DNA of 8,316 bases from Longilinea sp035560795 (GCA_035560795.1 DATMYV010000040.1:1-8316); one strand, 5' to 3'. Positions 1 through 5,665 are shown, counted from the stretch's first letter. A program made the numbers and translations. Notes: a model not told the origin generated them from the letters alone.

Positions 1-118
1 TAAAATTACTACTAGTTTATCAGGCGGATATTCCTTACCCCCGTTTTGTTAAGGCACATGCCAGCCGCAACTCTCGTAGATGAGGTGCCATCCTTCTTCA
101 GGAAATACGGCCATTAGA

Positions 119-151
119 AAATTTCCGATGAATTTGATACATCAGAAATTT
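119..151. repeat. Imperfect inverted repeat, possible operator
   Basis: The left arm AAATTTCCGATG (119-130) and right arm CATCAGAAATTT (140-151) pair over 12 positions with one mismatch, around a 9-base spacer. No T-run follows on either strand, so it is a poor terminator. It sits about 50 bases upstream of the candidate -35 at 202, a position where a regulator could bind. In AT-rich DNA such a repeat can arise by chance, so the role is open. Confidence 0.3.
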
Positions 152-201
152 CGCTACCATTCCCCCTGGAATTATTTTATTCTTTCATGGGGAGGACGTT
201 T

Positions 202-229
202 TTGCTTTTTCCGGGGCTTCCGGTATACT
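202..229 (+). promoter_or_regulatory. Candidate sigma-70-type promoter for the lipoprotein hydrolase
   Basis: A TTGCTT hexamer at 202-207 is followed after 16 bases by TATACT at 224-229 (five of six matches to the -10 consensus; three of six for the -35). Transcription would start near 236 and give a leader of about 177 bases before the ATG at 413. No better pair was seen closer to the gene. The long leader is a reason for caution. Confidence 0.4.
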
Positions 230-412
230 CTATTCATCCTTGGACTGATAATTCCGGTTCACCATTTGAATTTGAACGGCTGAAGGTTGTCGGTAGGCCC
301 TCCGCCCCATTCTCAGCTCAAATTCTCTGCAACAAAGATGTCTTGCCGGGGTAAAACCATTCTATCAGCGGTTGCACCGTGTCATAAGCGATCCTTTTTA
401 GAGGTATCTGAA

Positions 413-1543
413 ATGAATCAAAGAACGGCATTCAAACAACATTTCTTGCTGCACCGAAGAATCCTGGCATTCGGATTGCTTTTCACACTCTTGCTCGTCG
501 GGTGCGTTTCACAAGGCACTCGAACGGCCGCCGCGCCTGACAGGCCACTTGCCTCCACCACCCCGCTGCCACCTTCCAACACACCCAGCCCAAGCGTAAC
601 CGCCACAATTACCCCCACACGTACGCCCACGTTGCACCCGATGAACATCCTGGCCGCCCGACAGACGCCATACCGGGGCAGCGCCATCACGATTGAAGAG
701 ACCCTGGAACCCGGAAGTAATTATGGTCGCTATATCGCCTGGTACCAGTCCGAAGGGCTAAAGATCTACGGCTTGTTGACCATACCCAACAGCGAAATGC
801 CAGCCGGCGGCTGGCCGGCGATTATATTCAACCACGGCTATATCGACCCGGCTGTTTACCGCTCAACCGAACGGTACATCGCCTATGTTGATAACCTGGC
901 GCGCAATGGCTATATCGTTTACCGTATCGATTACCGCGGTCACGACCGTTCCGATGGCACGGCTACCGGCGCATACGGCAACCCAGGCTACACCACTGAC
1001 GTGCTCAATGCGGTCGCGTCCATTAAAGCCTTCCCCCAGGCTGATCCGAACCGGATTGGCATGTGGGGCCACTCCATGGGCGGTTTCCTGACCTTGCGCG
1101 CAATGGTCATCTCGCCGGATATCAAGGCCGGCGTCATTTGGGCTGGCGTGGTTGCATCCTATCCAGATCTCATCTGCTGCTGGCGCCGGCCAAGCCCAAA
1201 CGCGCCGACTGCCACGCCTAACCCCAATTTTCGCAGCGGCTGGCGCGGCACCTGGCAAAACCTTTATGGCTCGCCGGAGCAAAACCCCGATTTTTGGTTG
1301 GGAATATCGGCCAACACCTACCTGTCCGACATCTCCGGTCCGCTACAGCTCCACCACGGAACCGCTGATTCTGAAGTTCCACTGGCTTTTTCTCAAACCC
1401 TCTACCAACAGTTATTGGATGCAGGCAAGACGGTGGAATATTACGAGTACGAAGGCGACGAGCACAACCTTTCGAAATTCTTCAGCCTGGCGATGCAGCG
1501 CACGCTGAATTTTTATGATCAGTATTTGAAAAATGCGCGGTAA
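413..1543 (+). CDS. Lipoprotein alpha/beta hydrolase (S9 prolyl oligopeptidase / dienelactone hydrolase-like)
   Basis: Predicted exported, membrane-anchored serine hydrolase of 376 residues. A basic N-terminus (H14-R16) and hydrophobic segment lead to a lipobox LVGC with C31 as the lipidated cysteine. A Pro/Thr/Ser-rich tether follows (about 45-76), as in many Chloroflexota surface proteins. The alpha/beta hydrolase domain spans about 105-374: oxyanion-hole motif NHGY (140-143), nucleophile elbow GHSMGG with S221, probable acid D319 in HHGTAD, and probable base H351 in GDEHN. This order and spacing fit S9C-type peptidases and related esterases; the substrate (peptide or ester) cannot be read from sequence. 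An insertion at about 250-295 carries a CC pair (C255, C256) and a second Pro/Thr-rich patch. The ATG at 413 is chosen because GAGGT lies 7 bases upstream and it starts the signal peptide; an in-frame TTG at 287 would add 42 residues with no family resemblance. The gene converges on its neighbour. Confidence 0.88.
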   Translation: MNQRTAFKQHFLLHRRILAFGLLFTLLLVGCVSQGTRTAAAPDRPLASTTPLPPSNTPSPSVTATITPTRTPTLHPMNILAARQTPYRGSAITIEETLEPGSNYGRYIAWYQSEGLKIYGLLTIPNSEMPAGGWPAIIFNHGYIDPAVYRSTERYIAYVDNLARNGYIVYRIDYRGHDRSDGTATGAYGNPGYTTDVLNAVASIKAFPQADPNRIGMWGHSMGGFLTLRAMVISPDIKAGVIWAGVVASYPDLICCWRRPSPNAPTATPNPNFRSGWRGTWQNLYGSPEQNPDFWLGISANTYLSDISGPLQLHHGTADSEVPLAFSQTLYQQLLDAGKTVEYYEYEGDEHNLSKFFSLAMQRTLNFYDQYLKNAR

Positions 1544-1553
1544 GCTGGCTTAC
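1540..1553. repeat. Short inverted repeat containing both stop codons of a convergent pair
   Basis: GTAAGC-TG-GCTTAC is symmetrical and contains the TAA of the plus-strand hydrolase (1541-1543) and the TAA of the minus-strand gene (1550-1552). As RNA it could form at most a 5-bp stem with a 4-base loop. AAATTTT follows on the plus strand, and CGCGCATTTTT on the minus strand, so a weak bidirectional terminator is possible. The symmetry may simply reflect the two stops facing each other. Confidence 0.25.
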
Positions 1554-2191
1554 AAATTTTCCCGCCGGCCAAAGGATTGTTCAATGTTGGTGCCGTGCAT
1601 GCCTGCCTCATAGGCACGCGCATCCATGGGCGAAAGCCGCTGCACCATATTGGGTGTCAGCAATGGGTAGCGCCGGAGCTGGTGCAACCTGGCCTCAATG
1701 ACCGTCACGCCGTGCTCATCGATCTCCCAATTCAAATGGTCTAATCGGCTCAAATTCAACGGCTGCGTATAACTTCGCAGCGTCTTGATTCCTTCCAGAC
1801 TGTAAAAATTCTCAAAATAGGTCATCACTAATTCGCGCAGTGTGCGATAGACCGGTTCTCGAAAACGCAATCCGGCATAATTCGATTTTGCCAGTGCGCC
1901 CCAATGACCTTCCACCTGGTAGAGCGCCAGGACGTGGTCATCATCCATGCCCGGTTCCGGCCAAAGGTCGATCAGCAGCGGCTCATAACCGATCCGGCGC
2001 AGCACGGCAGCCGCCAGCAGCGCACCGTCATAGCAGTGGGCCTGGCCATCATGCAGCACCGCCAACGGGCTGCGGTTGCGCTCCTCGGCGATGTACGGCA
2101 GGCTGTCGAGATAAAGCTGCACCTCGTAGGGCGTCCGAAGAGCTGCCAGCGTTTTTACTTCCAAATCGGAAAGGTATTTTTCCAAAGTCAT
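1550..2191 (-). CDS. Transglutaminase-like cysteine/histidine protein of unknown function
   Basis: A 213-residue soluble protein with no signal peptide or membrane segment. The visible signature resembles the transglutaminase/papain-like fold: a cysteine at the head of a helix (GQAHCYDGALLAAAVLRRIGY, C53), then a histidine starting a strand (DDDHVLALY, H86), then N104 or a nearby polar residue as possible third member of the triad. The conserved-looking stretch LRFREPVYRTLRELVMTYFE (108-127) follows. The remaining C-terminal third has no motif I know. The fold call is from motif pattern only; the reaction (protease, acyltransfer or inactive scaffold) is unknown. The ATG at 2191 is chosen because AGGAGGT lies about 7 bases upstream; the GTG at 2200 would overlap that site. 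A promoter-like TATAAT lies at 2225-2230, so it is probably transcribed alone. Confidence 0.75.
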   Translation of the reverse strand: MTLEKYLSDLEVKTLAALRTPYEVQLYLDSLPYIAEERNRSPLAVLHDGQAHCYDGALLAAAVLRRIGYEPLLIDLWPEPGMDDDHVLALYQVEGHWGALAKSNYAGLRFREPVYRTLRELVMTYFENFYSLEGIKTLRSYTQPLNLSRLDHLNWEIDEHGVTVIEARLHQLRRYPLLTPNMVQRLSPMDARAYEAGMHGTNIEQSFGRRENL

Positions 2192-2224
2192 AGACTCCAC
2201 CTCCTGACCGGATGTTTGCTCATG

Positions 2225-2230
2225 ATTATA
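2225..2230 (-). promoter_or_regulatory. Candidate -10 element for the transglutaminase-like gene
   Basis: A perfect TATAAT on the minus strand lies 33 bases before the ATG at 2191, between the upstream terminator and the AGGAGGT ribosome site. The -35 region (around 2248-2253) is AT-rich with no good TTGACA match, so the promoter may be weak or activator-dependent. Confidence 0.45.
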
Positions 2231-2260
2231 GTTCTACATTTCCGGGTTGATTTAATAAAT

Positions 2261-2285
2261 CAGAGCCGGGCAATGCCCGGCTCTG
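2261..2285 (-). terminator. Rho-independent terminator after the SWIM gene
   Basis: A perfect 11-bp stem, CAGAGCCGGGC against GCCCGGCTCTG, closes a 3-base loop. On the minus strand it is followed by ATTTATTAAA, a modest U-rich tail. It lies 26 bases beyond the stop of the SWIM gene and ahead of the promoter of the next gene, so it separates the two transcripts. Confidence 0.75.
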
Positions 2286-2310
2286 GGATATTCTATTCGA
2301 TTGTATCCAA

Positions 2311-2556
2311 TCAGGGTTCAACCGGTAGTCCGTTAATCATCCCTTCAAGGATGTTTTCAAGTGCAATCGTATGCACGCAGCGTCCGCGCGTGGCAAAAAA
2401 GGTGCAATCGCATTGCCAGTCGCCGTTCAAAAAAGAAACCGTGTGGGCATTGTTATCCCCATCCACAACAACCTGCATCGACTTAAAATGGAACCGGTTG
2501 CGTTCTTGGGCATATCGCTTGGCTTTCTCAATTTTACCAATCATCCCGTAGTCCAT
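2311..2556 (-). CDS. Mini SWIM zinc-finger protein
   Basis: An 81-residue protein that is essentially one SWIM domain. The zinc ligands are C49, C51, C60 and H62 in the pattern CxC-x8-CxH (WQCDCTFFATRGRCVHTIAL). It is preceded by a basic, helical N-terminus (about 6-20) and a two-strand segment (about 24-44). In larger proteins (MuDR transposases, SWI2/SNF2 helicases, plant FAR1 proteins) SWIM domains are thought to bind DNA or proteins; a stand-alone copy has no assigned role. No enzymatic domain accompanies it, and no helicase gene is adjacent. The ATG at 2556 has AAAGGAG about 10 bases upstream. A perfect hairpin terminator follows it, and another hairpin sits 40 bases before its start, so how it is expressed is unclear. 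Confidence 0.8.
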   Translation of the reverse strand: MDYGMIGKIEKAKRYAQERNRFHFKSMQVVVDGDNNAHTVSFLNGDWQCDCTFFATRGRCVHTIALENILEGMINGLPVEP

Positions 2557-2596
2557 GTTTTACGATCTCCTTTCAGGGCTGAGTAAGTAGCAAAAA

Positions 2597-2618
2597 GGCA
2601 CGCATTCAAATGCGTGCC
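2597..2618 (-). terminator. Hairpin terminator between the GNAT and SWIM genes
   Basis: A perfect 9-bp stem, GGCACGCAT against ATGCGTGCC, closes a 4-base loop. On the minus strand TTTTTG follows at once, the classic form of an intrinsic terminator. It lies about 90 bases past the GNAT stop and 40 bases before the SWIM start. It is therefore either the GNAT terminator or a leader hairpin limiting read-through into the SWIM gene. Confidence 0.75.
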
Positions 2619-2710
2619 CCGGGCCGTACCGTCAATATTTTGTAAACAGAAACTCGCATAGCGGATATTATTAACTCCTTCATTAATCATATAACCAAAA
2701 GTCGCGAAAG

Positions 2711-3160
2711 TCAACGACATTTTTCCAGGACAAAAGCATCCTCTCCATCCTGATAATAGGCATGCCAGCGGTCCACCTGACGGTATCCGTTACGAGCATA
2801 CAGGTTTAAGGCCGACTGGTTATTCCAACGCACGCACAGCCGGATGCAGGGCACATTCATATCCCGTTCACATGCCTGCAACAGCGCTGTCGCAATACCC
2901 TGACCGCGGTATTCCGGACGCACGCCCACCGTGGTGACCCACCCAAGCTTGCGTGCGCGGTCAATTTCTCCAGCAATGAAGCCGATCATCTCCCCATCGA
3001 TGACGGCTTTTATCCGAACCACGCCCGGGATGGTCAGAACGCCAATCAGGTCGAGCAAAGGCCAGGCATCCCGTTCGAAACATTCATGCTCCAAACGGTG
3101 CAAGGCGTTCAAGTCGTTCATGCGCGCTGGTTGCAATTGATAATTCACCAGTTCAGTCAA
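2711..3160 (-). CDS. GNAT family N-acetyltransferase (RimI-like)
   Basis: Single-domain acetyl-CoA-dependent N-acetyltransferase of 149 residues with the start used here. Motif A is clear: a strand ending TTVGV, then PEYRGQGIATALLQ, whose R/Q-x-x-G-x-G/A loop (about 85-90) binds the CoA pyrophosphate. Motif B follows as WNNQSALNLYARNGY (about 112-126), with the usual Asn and Tyr. This pattern fits RimI-type protein acetyltransferases and many relatives, so the acceptor is unknown. The frame remains open up to an ATG at 3232, but that N-terminus is translated through a strong GC-rich hairpin, has no ribosome site, and lies outside the family domain. TTG at 3160 has AAGGTG about 4 bases upstream; GTG at 3148 begins exactly at the GNAT fold (VNYQLQPAR) but lacks a ribosome site. 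The start is therefore uncertain; the stop is firm. Confidence 0.85.
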   Translation of the reverse strand: MTELVNYQLQPARMNDLNALHRLEHECFERDAWPLLDLIGVLTIPGVVRIKAVIDGEMIGFIAGEIDRARKLGWVTTVGVRPEYRGQGIATALLQACERDMNVPCIRLCVRWNNQSALNLYARNGYRQVDRWHAYYQDGEDAFVLEKCR

Positions 3161-3178
3161 GGCCCACCTTATTTGTAA

Positions 3179-3214
3179 CCCACCCCCTTCAGGTCTTGAA
3201 TTAAAGGGGGTGGG
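3179..3214 (-). terminator. GC-rich hairpin between the SPFH and GNAT genes
   Basis: A perfect 11-bp stem, CCCACCCCCTT (3179-3189) against AAGGGGGTGGG (3204-3214), encloses a 14-base loop. It starts about 55 bases after the SPFH stop on the minus strand. The bases that follow on the minus strand (TTACAAATAA) are only moderately U-rich, so termination may be partial. It could also be a dispersed palindromic element; copies elsewhere in the genome would decide. Confidence 0.5.
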
Positions 3215-3269
3215 GACAGGCTCAAACTTCATTTGCCAAAAGGAATTTTTTCAGGCGACTTACCAGCCC

Positions 3270-4172
3270 CTACTCTTTATCCCCTTTTCGCGTACTCATG
3301 AAATTATCCAGCAGGCTGGTAAATTCCATCGGGAAAATGTATTTCGTAGAAGGACTGGAAGCCATGTTCTTGAGGGTCTCAAAGTATTGCAGCGTAAGGG
3401 TCTTGCCATCGACACTCTTGGCAACGCTGAAAATCTTTTCCAGTGCTGCAGAGTAACCTTCAGCACGCAGCAATTGTGCCTGGCGTTCACCTTCGGCGCG
3501 CAAAATGGCTGCCTGCTTCTCGCCCTCGGCGCGCAGGATGGCAGCCTGTTTTTCGCCTTCGGCGACATTGATGTTCGCTTCACGCGTACCGGTCGATTCG
3601 GTCACCACCGCGCGGCGCGTCCGTTCTGCGGTTAGCTGCCGGTTCATCGATTCCTGAACATCGCGCGGCGGCAGGATTTCGCGGATTTCAACGTTGGTGA
3701 CCTTAACGCCCCAGCGTTCAGTGACTTCATCCAACCGGGTGCGCAGGGCAGCATTAATTTGCTCGCGCTCTGAAAGCACACCGTCCAACGGAATTCCGCC
3801 GATGACTGAGCGCAGCGTGGTGGTGGCGATACCCTGGGCAGCCAATTCAAAATTGCCTACCTGCAGTACGCTCTCAACCGGATCGAAAATTTTGTAGTAC
3901 CACAGGAAATCGATCGAGATCGGTGCATTGTCTTTGGTGATGGATGTTTGCGCCGGAATTTCACGGACCTGCTCACGCAGGTCAACCCGCACTGCCCGGT
4001 CGATGAAGGGGATCAACAGCACCAGGCCAGGTCCGCGCGGGCCGATGCAACGCCCCAGACGGAAGACCACCACGCGCTGATACTCGGGTACGATCTTGAT
4101 GGCAGTAGCCAAAAAGATGACCAGAGCTAGCGCTACAAATCCAAAAAGGCAGTAAACAAGCGTAATATCCAT
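3270..4172 (-). CDS. SPFH / stomatin-like (slipin) membrane protein
   Basis: A 300-residue member of the stomatin/prohibitin/flotillin/HflKC superfamily, which oligomerises on the cytoplasmic membrane and organises membrane microdomains or modulates proteases. Residues 4-26 form the N-terminal membrane anchor. The SPFH domain follows (about 27-190), with the typical start VPEYQRVVVFRLGR, the PGLVLLIPFIDR segment, and the ERWGVKVTNVEIREILPP signature at 152-169. A coiled-coil arm (about 180-250) contains three tandem 11-residue units of the AEGEKQAAILR type. The C-terminal hydrophobic segment (about 275-290) is usual for stomatins. The ATG at 4172 is chosen because GGAGG lies 6 bases upstream; TTG at 4178 would overlap it. 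The nfeD gene lies 48 bases upstream on the same strand with no terminator between, so the two form an operon. The closest known relatives are stomatin/slipin proteins and QmcA rather than HflC, judging from the NfeD partner. Confidence 0.93.
   Translation of the reverse strand: MDITLVYCLFGFVALALVIFLATAIKIVPEYQRVVVFRLGRCIGPRGPGLVLLIPFIDRAVRVDLREQVREIPAQTSITKDNAPISIDFLWYYKIFDPVESVLQVGNFELAAQGIATTTLRSVIGGIPLDGVLSEREQINAALRTRLDEVTERWGVKVTNVEIREILPPRDVQESMNRQLTAERTRRAVVTESTGTREANINVAEGEKQAAILRAEGEKQAAILRAEGERQAQLLRAEGYSAALEKIFSVAKSVDGKTLTLQYFETLKNMASSPSTKYIFPMEFTSLLDNFMSTRKGDKE
3465..3563 (-). repeat. Three tandem 33-bp units in the SPFH coiled coil
   Basis: Codons 204-236 encode three consecutive 11-residue units: AEGEKQAAILR twice in identical form, then AEGERQAQLLR. 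A fourth partial unit (AEGYSAALEK) follows. The DNA of the units is similar but has synonymous changes, so it is an old duplication kept by selection. Eleven-residue periodicity matches the hendecad coiled coil known for the stomatin/flotillin arm. Confidence 0.8.
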
Positions 4173-4220
4173 GAACAACCTCCAGTGAAATGGGTTAATT
4201 GCAGACAGGTGAAACAGTCA

Positions 4221-4826
4221 TCAGGCTTTAGGCGGCACTGCTTCCACCAGCAATACCAATCCTTCCCGCCCGATTACCTTGACTGCGGCTCCTTTGGGAA
4301 TAAATGTCACGCTGCGGGCCGTCCATTCCTCGCCGCCCACATGGACGCTTCCTTCGGTAAAAATATCGGTATGTGCTTCGCCGGTTTTCCCAATGAGCCT
4401 GCTTAAATCGATCGATGGACGCATGCGGGCTGCATCGAGACCGCGGCGGGCAACAATCCACATGATCCCGAGAGCTGAGGCAGACAACAACACTGCCAGC
4501 ACCGGGTTTACGGCTGGTTGGCCTTGTGCACCTCGAAACAAAAAGACAGACCCCAGGATGAATGCCAACAATGAAAGTGGCAGAAATAACCACTGGCGCC
4601 GCCGGCGCCGAAGCGCAAGTACGAAGGGAATGACTCCTACCGCCAGAATCACCAGTGCCCACCAATTGGTCGGTAAGGTGGCGATGCCAAAACCGGCCAC
4701 CACCAATGCAAACAGAGCGCCAATTTCAAGTAAGCCGGTCCCAGGCGTAAAGAGCGCCAGAACAGCCAGCACAAATCCGCTGACCAACAACACATAGGCT
4801 AAATTCGGATCGATAATAAAACTCAT
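4221..4826 (-). CDS. Short NfeD-family membrane protein (stomatin operon partner)
   Basis: A 201-residue integral membrane protein. It has about five hydrophobic segments (roughly 9-27, 30-50, 55-72, 79-97 and 107-126) and an Arg-rich loop (73-77). The C-terminal soluble OB-fold is typical of NfeD: IGKTGEAHTDIFTEGSVHVG (145-164), a W-x-A element, then IPKGAAVKVIGREGLVLLVE. It lacks the ClpP-like serine protease domain of long NfeD proteins. Proteins of this kind are encoded beside SPFH genes and are thought to help form or stabilise SPFH assemblies. The ATG at 4826 is chosen because GAGGG lies 7 bases upstream and it opens the first membrane segment. An upstream in-frame ATG at 4889 overlaps the promoter -10 hexamer, so it cannot be on the mRNA. 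It is the first gene of an operon with the SPFH gene 48 bases downstream. Confidence 0.9.
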   Translation of the reverse strand: MSFIIDPNLAYVLLVSGFVLAVLALFTPGTGLLEIGALFALVVAGFGIATLPTNWWALVILAVGVIPFVLALRRRRRQWLFLPLSLLAFILGSVFLFRGAQGQPAVNPVLAVLLSASALGIMWIVARRGLDAARMRPSIDLSRLIGKTGEAHTDIFTEGSVHVGGEEWTARSVTFIPKGAAVKVIGREGLVLLVEAVPPKA

Positions 4827-4887
4827 GCTTTGCCCTCGCAGGCTGTCCTTTACCATCTGACCCTGTCGGACAGTCACCTCATTAATC

Positions 4888-4917
4888 ATTATACAACAAT
4901 CGACCGCCGGGGCTCAA
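4888..4917 (-). promoter_or_regulatory. Promoter of the nfeD-SPFH operon
   Basis: On the minus strand TTGAGC (4912-4917) is followed after 18 bases by a perfect TATAAT (4888-4893). Transcription should start near 4881, giving a leader of about 55 bases. A short inverted repeat, CTGTC-CGACAG type (4863-4873), lies in that leader; its role is unknown. The -10 also settles the nfeD start, because the upstream ATG at 4889 falls within it. Confidence 0.7.
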
Positions 4918-4935
4918 ACGGTTTGGATTAAACAC

Positions 4936-4965
4936 AAAACAGGCAGCCGATCAACTGCCTGTTTT
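4936..4965. terminator. Bidirectional-type terminator downstream of the YcxB-like gene
   Basis: An 11-bp perfect stem, AAAACAGGCAG (4936-4946) against CTGCCTGTTTT (4955-4965), closes an 8-base loop. Each strand ends in a TTTT run, so it can act in both directions. The only gene pointing at it closely is the YcxB-like gene on the minus strand, whose stop is about 140 bases away. It lies just upstream of the nfeD promoter and insulates it. Confidence 0.75.
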
Positions 4966-5001
4966 GCTTTCCCTGTTTCCAAATCGTATTCCGTTTTTCC
5001 C

Positions 5002-5037
5002 AAACCCAATCAGGAGGTTCCTTGTTGGATTGGTTTT
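5002..5037. repeat. Imperfect inverted repeat in the 3' region of the YcxB-like gene
   Basis: AAACCCAATC (5002-5011) and GATTGGTTTT (5028-5037) pair over 10 positions with one mismatch. The spacer itself contains a small AGGA-GGT-TCCT symmetry. No clean U-run follows on the minus strand. It may be an extra 3' stability hairpin of the transcript; the 4966-5102 stretch around it is AT-rich and holds no gene. Confidence 0.3.
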
Positions 5038-5102
5038 AGTTTACTAAGCCAAGATTAAAATAAATGAAAAATTGTGTTACAGTTTTATTAATAATATAAG
5101 AA

Positions 5103-5624
5103 TTATCGACGATTAGCGATATTTGCATGTGCCAGAACCACGAATCGGTCGCTCTCGTTCTTGTTTGAAAATGCTTGCTTTGGCAAGAATGTGAACTGGC
5201 GTTTGTTGGCGGCATAAACCAACAAAAAATATTGACGCGTATCAATCAGGCGATCGAACATTTCCCAGGCCAGTTCTGTTTTTTCAAAATGGTTGCGCAG
5301 TTCAATTCGATCGTTCTTAATTGACCATACCGTTTCGGCACGCATGGTTTCATCATGGTCAACCATCTTCCGGACGCGCATCAAAGGGGTAGCCACCGTC
5401 GCGGCGGCAATTAAAAGAAATCCCAACGCAATGGCCAGAATAAAAATGGCAATATTGCTTCCGTTTGCCCATTGAATCAATGAATAGGGCACAGCCAGTA
5501 AGACAAAAACAACCGAAACCGCTACCAATAAAAGGATAGAACGCTGGGTAAAATAGAATGCCAATGTTGCTTTGACGTAATCTGCCGGAGTAGGCTTGAA
5601 TTTGGCTTGAATGGACTGAATCAT
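5103..5624 (-). CDS. YcxB-like two-TM membrane protein
   Basis: A 173-residue protein with a short cytoplasmic N-terminus, two membrane segments (about 29-50 and 57-80) and a C-terminal soluble domain. That domain (about 85-165) matches the YcxB-like pattern: a WSIKNDRIELRN strand pair (100-111), then a TELAWEMFDRLIDTRQYFLL segment (116-135) and a final FTFLPKQAF strand-helix (144-152). The family is widespread in Firmicutes and other bacteria; its function is unknown. The ATG at 5624 has AGGAG 8 bases upstream. It is divergent from metG with 97 bases between starts and appears to be a single-gene unit ending at the hairpin at 4936-4965. Assignment is by recalled family pattern, not by search. 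Confidence 0.72.
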   Translation of the reverse strand: MIQSIQAKFKPTPADYVKATLAFYFTQRSILLLVAVSVVFVLLAVPYSLIQWANGSNIAIFILAIALGFLLIAAATVATPLMRVRKMVDHDETMRAETVWSIKNDRIELRNHFEKTELAWEMFDRLIDTRQYFLLVYAANKRQFTFLPKQAFSNKNESDRFVVLAHANIANRR

Positions 5625-5659
5625 GCGTTAAGCTCCTGCTGATAGCTAAGGATGGCGGT

Positions 5660-5665
5660 ATTATA
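5660..5665 (-). promoter_or_regulatory. Candidate -10 of the YcxB-like gene
   Basis: A perfect TATAAT on the minus strand lies 35 bases before the ATG at 5624. The matching -35 position (about 5683-5688) reads CGATTT, a poor match, and coincides with the -10 of metG on the other strand. Confidence 0.45.

Larger units (their letters stand above)
1..412. other. Intergenic / leader region with no convincing gene
   Basis: This stretch is AT-richer than the genes that follow and all frames are broken or lack family character. A 67-codon open frame at 80-283 (+) has no Shine-Dalgarno site and a low-complexity aromatic-rich product, so I do not call it. What it does hold is a candidate promoter at 202-229, an imperfect inverted repeat at 119-151, and a leader of roughly 175 bases before the lipoprotein start at 413. 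No known riboswitch core was recognised in the leader. The first three bases are TAA, which could be the stop of a gene lying outside the window, but this cannot be tested here. Confidence 0.6.

Noticed and set aside
80..283. 67-codon plus-strand open frame
   Set aside because: No ribosome site, aromatic-rich composition, no recognisable family, and it runs through the candidate promoter of the downstream gene.
863..1282. 139-codon minus-strand open frame inside the hydrolase
   Set aside because: Entirely antisense to a gene with a complete catalytic triad; no motif and no ribosome site.
1904..2551. Long plus-strand open frame (215 codons) opposite two minus-strand genes
   Set aside because: It runs antisense across the transglutaminase-like gene, a terminator hairpin and the SWIM gene; its product has no domain character, so it is a shadow frame.
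3465..3563. Tandem repeat considered as a CRISPR-like or mobile repeat
   Set aside because: The units are contiguous, in frame, and encode a known coiled-coil periodicity with no spacers.
4279..4797. 172-codon plus-strand open frame opposite nfeD
   Set aside because: Arg/Thr/Ser-rich translation typical of an antisense frame of a membrane protein gene; the nfeD reading is clearly supported.
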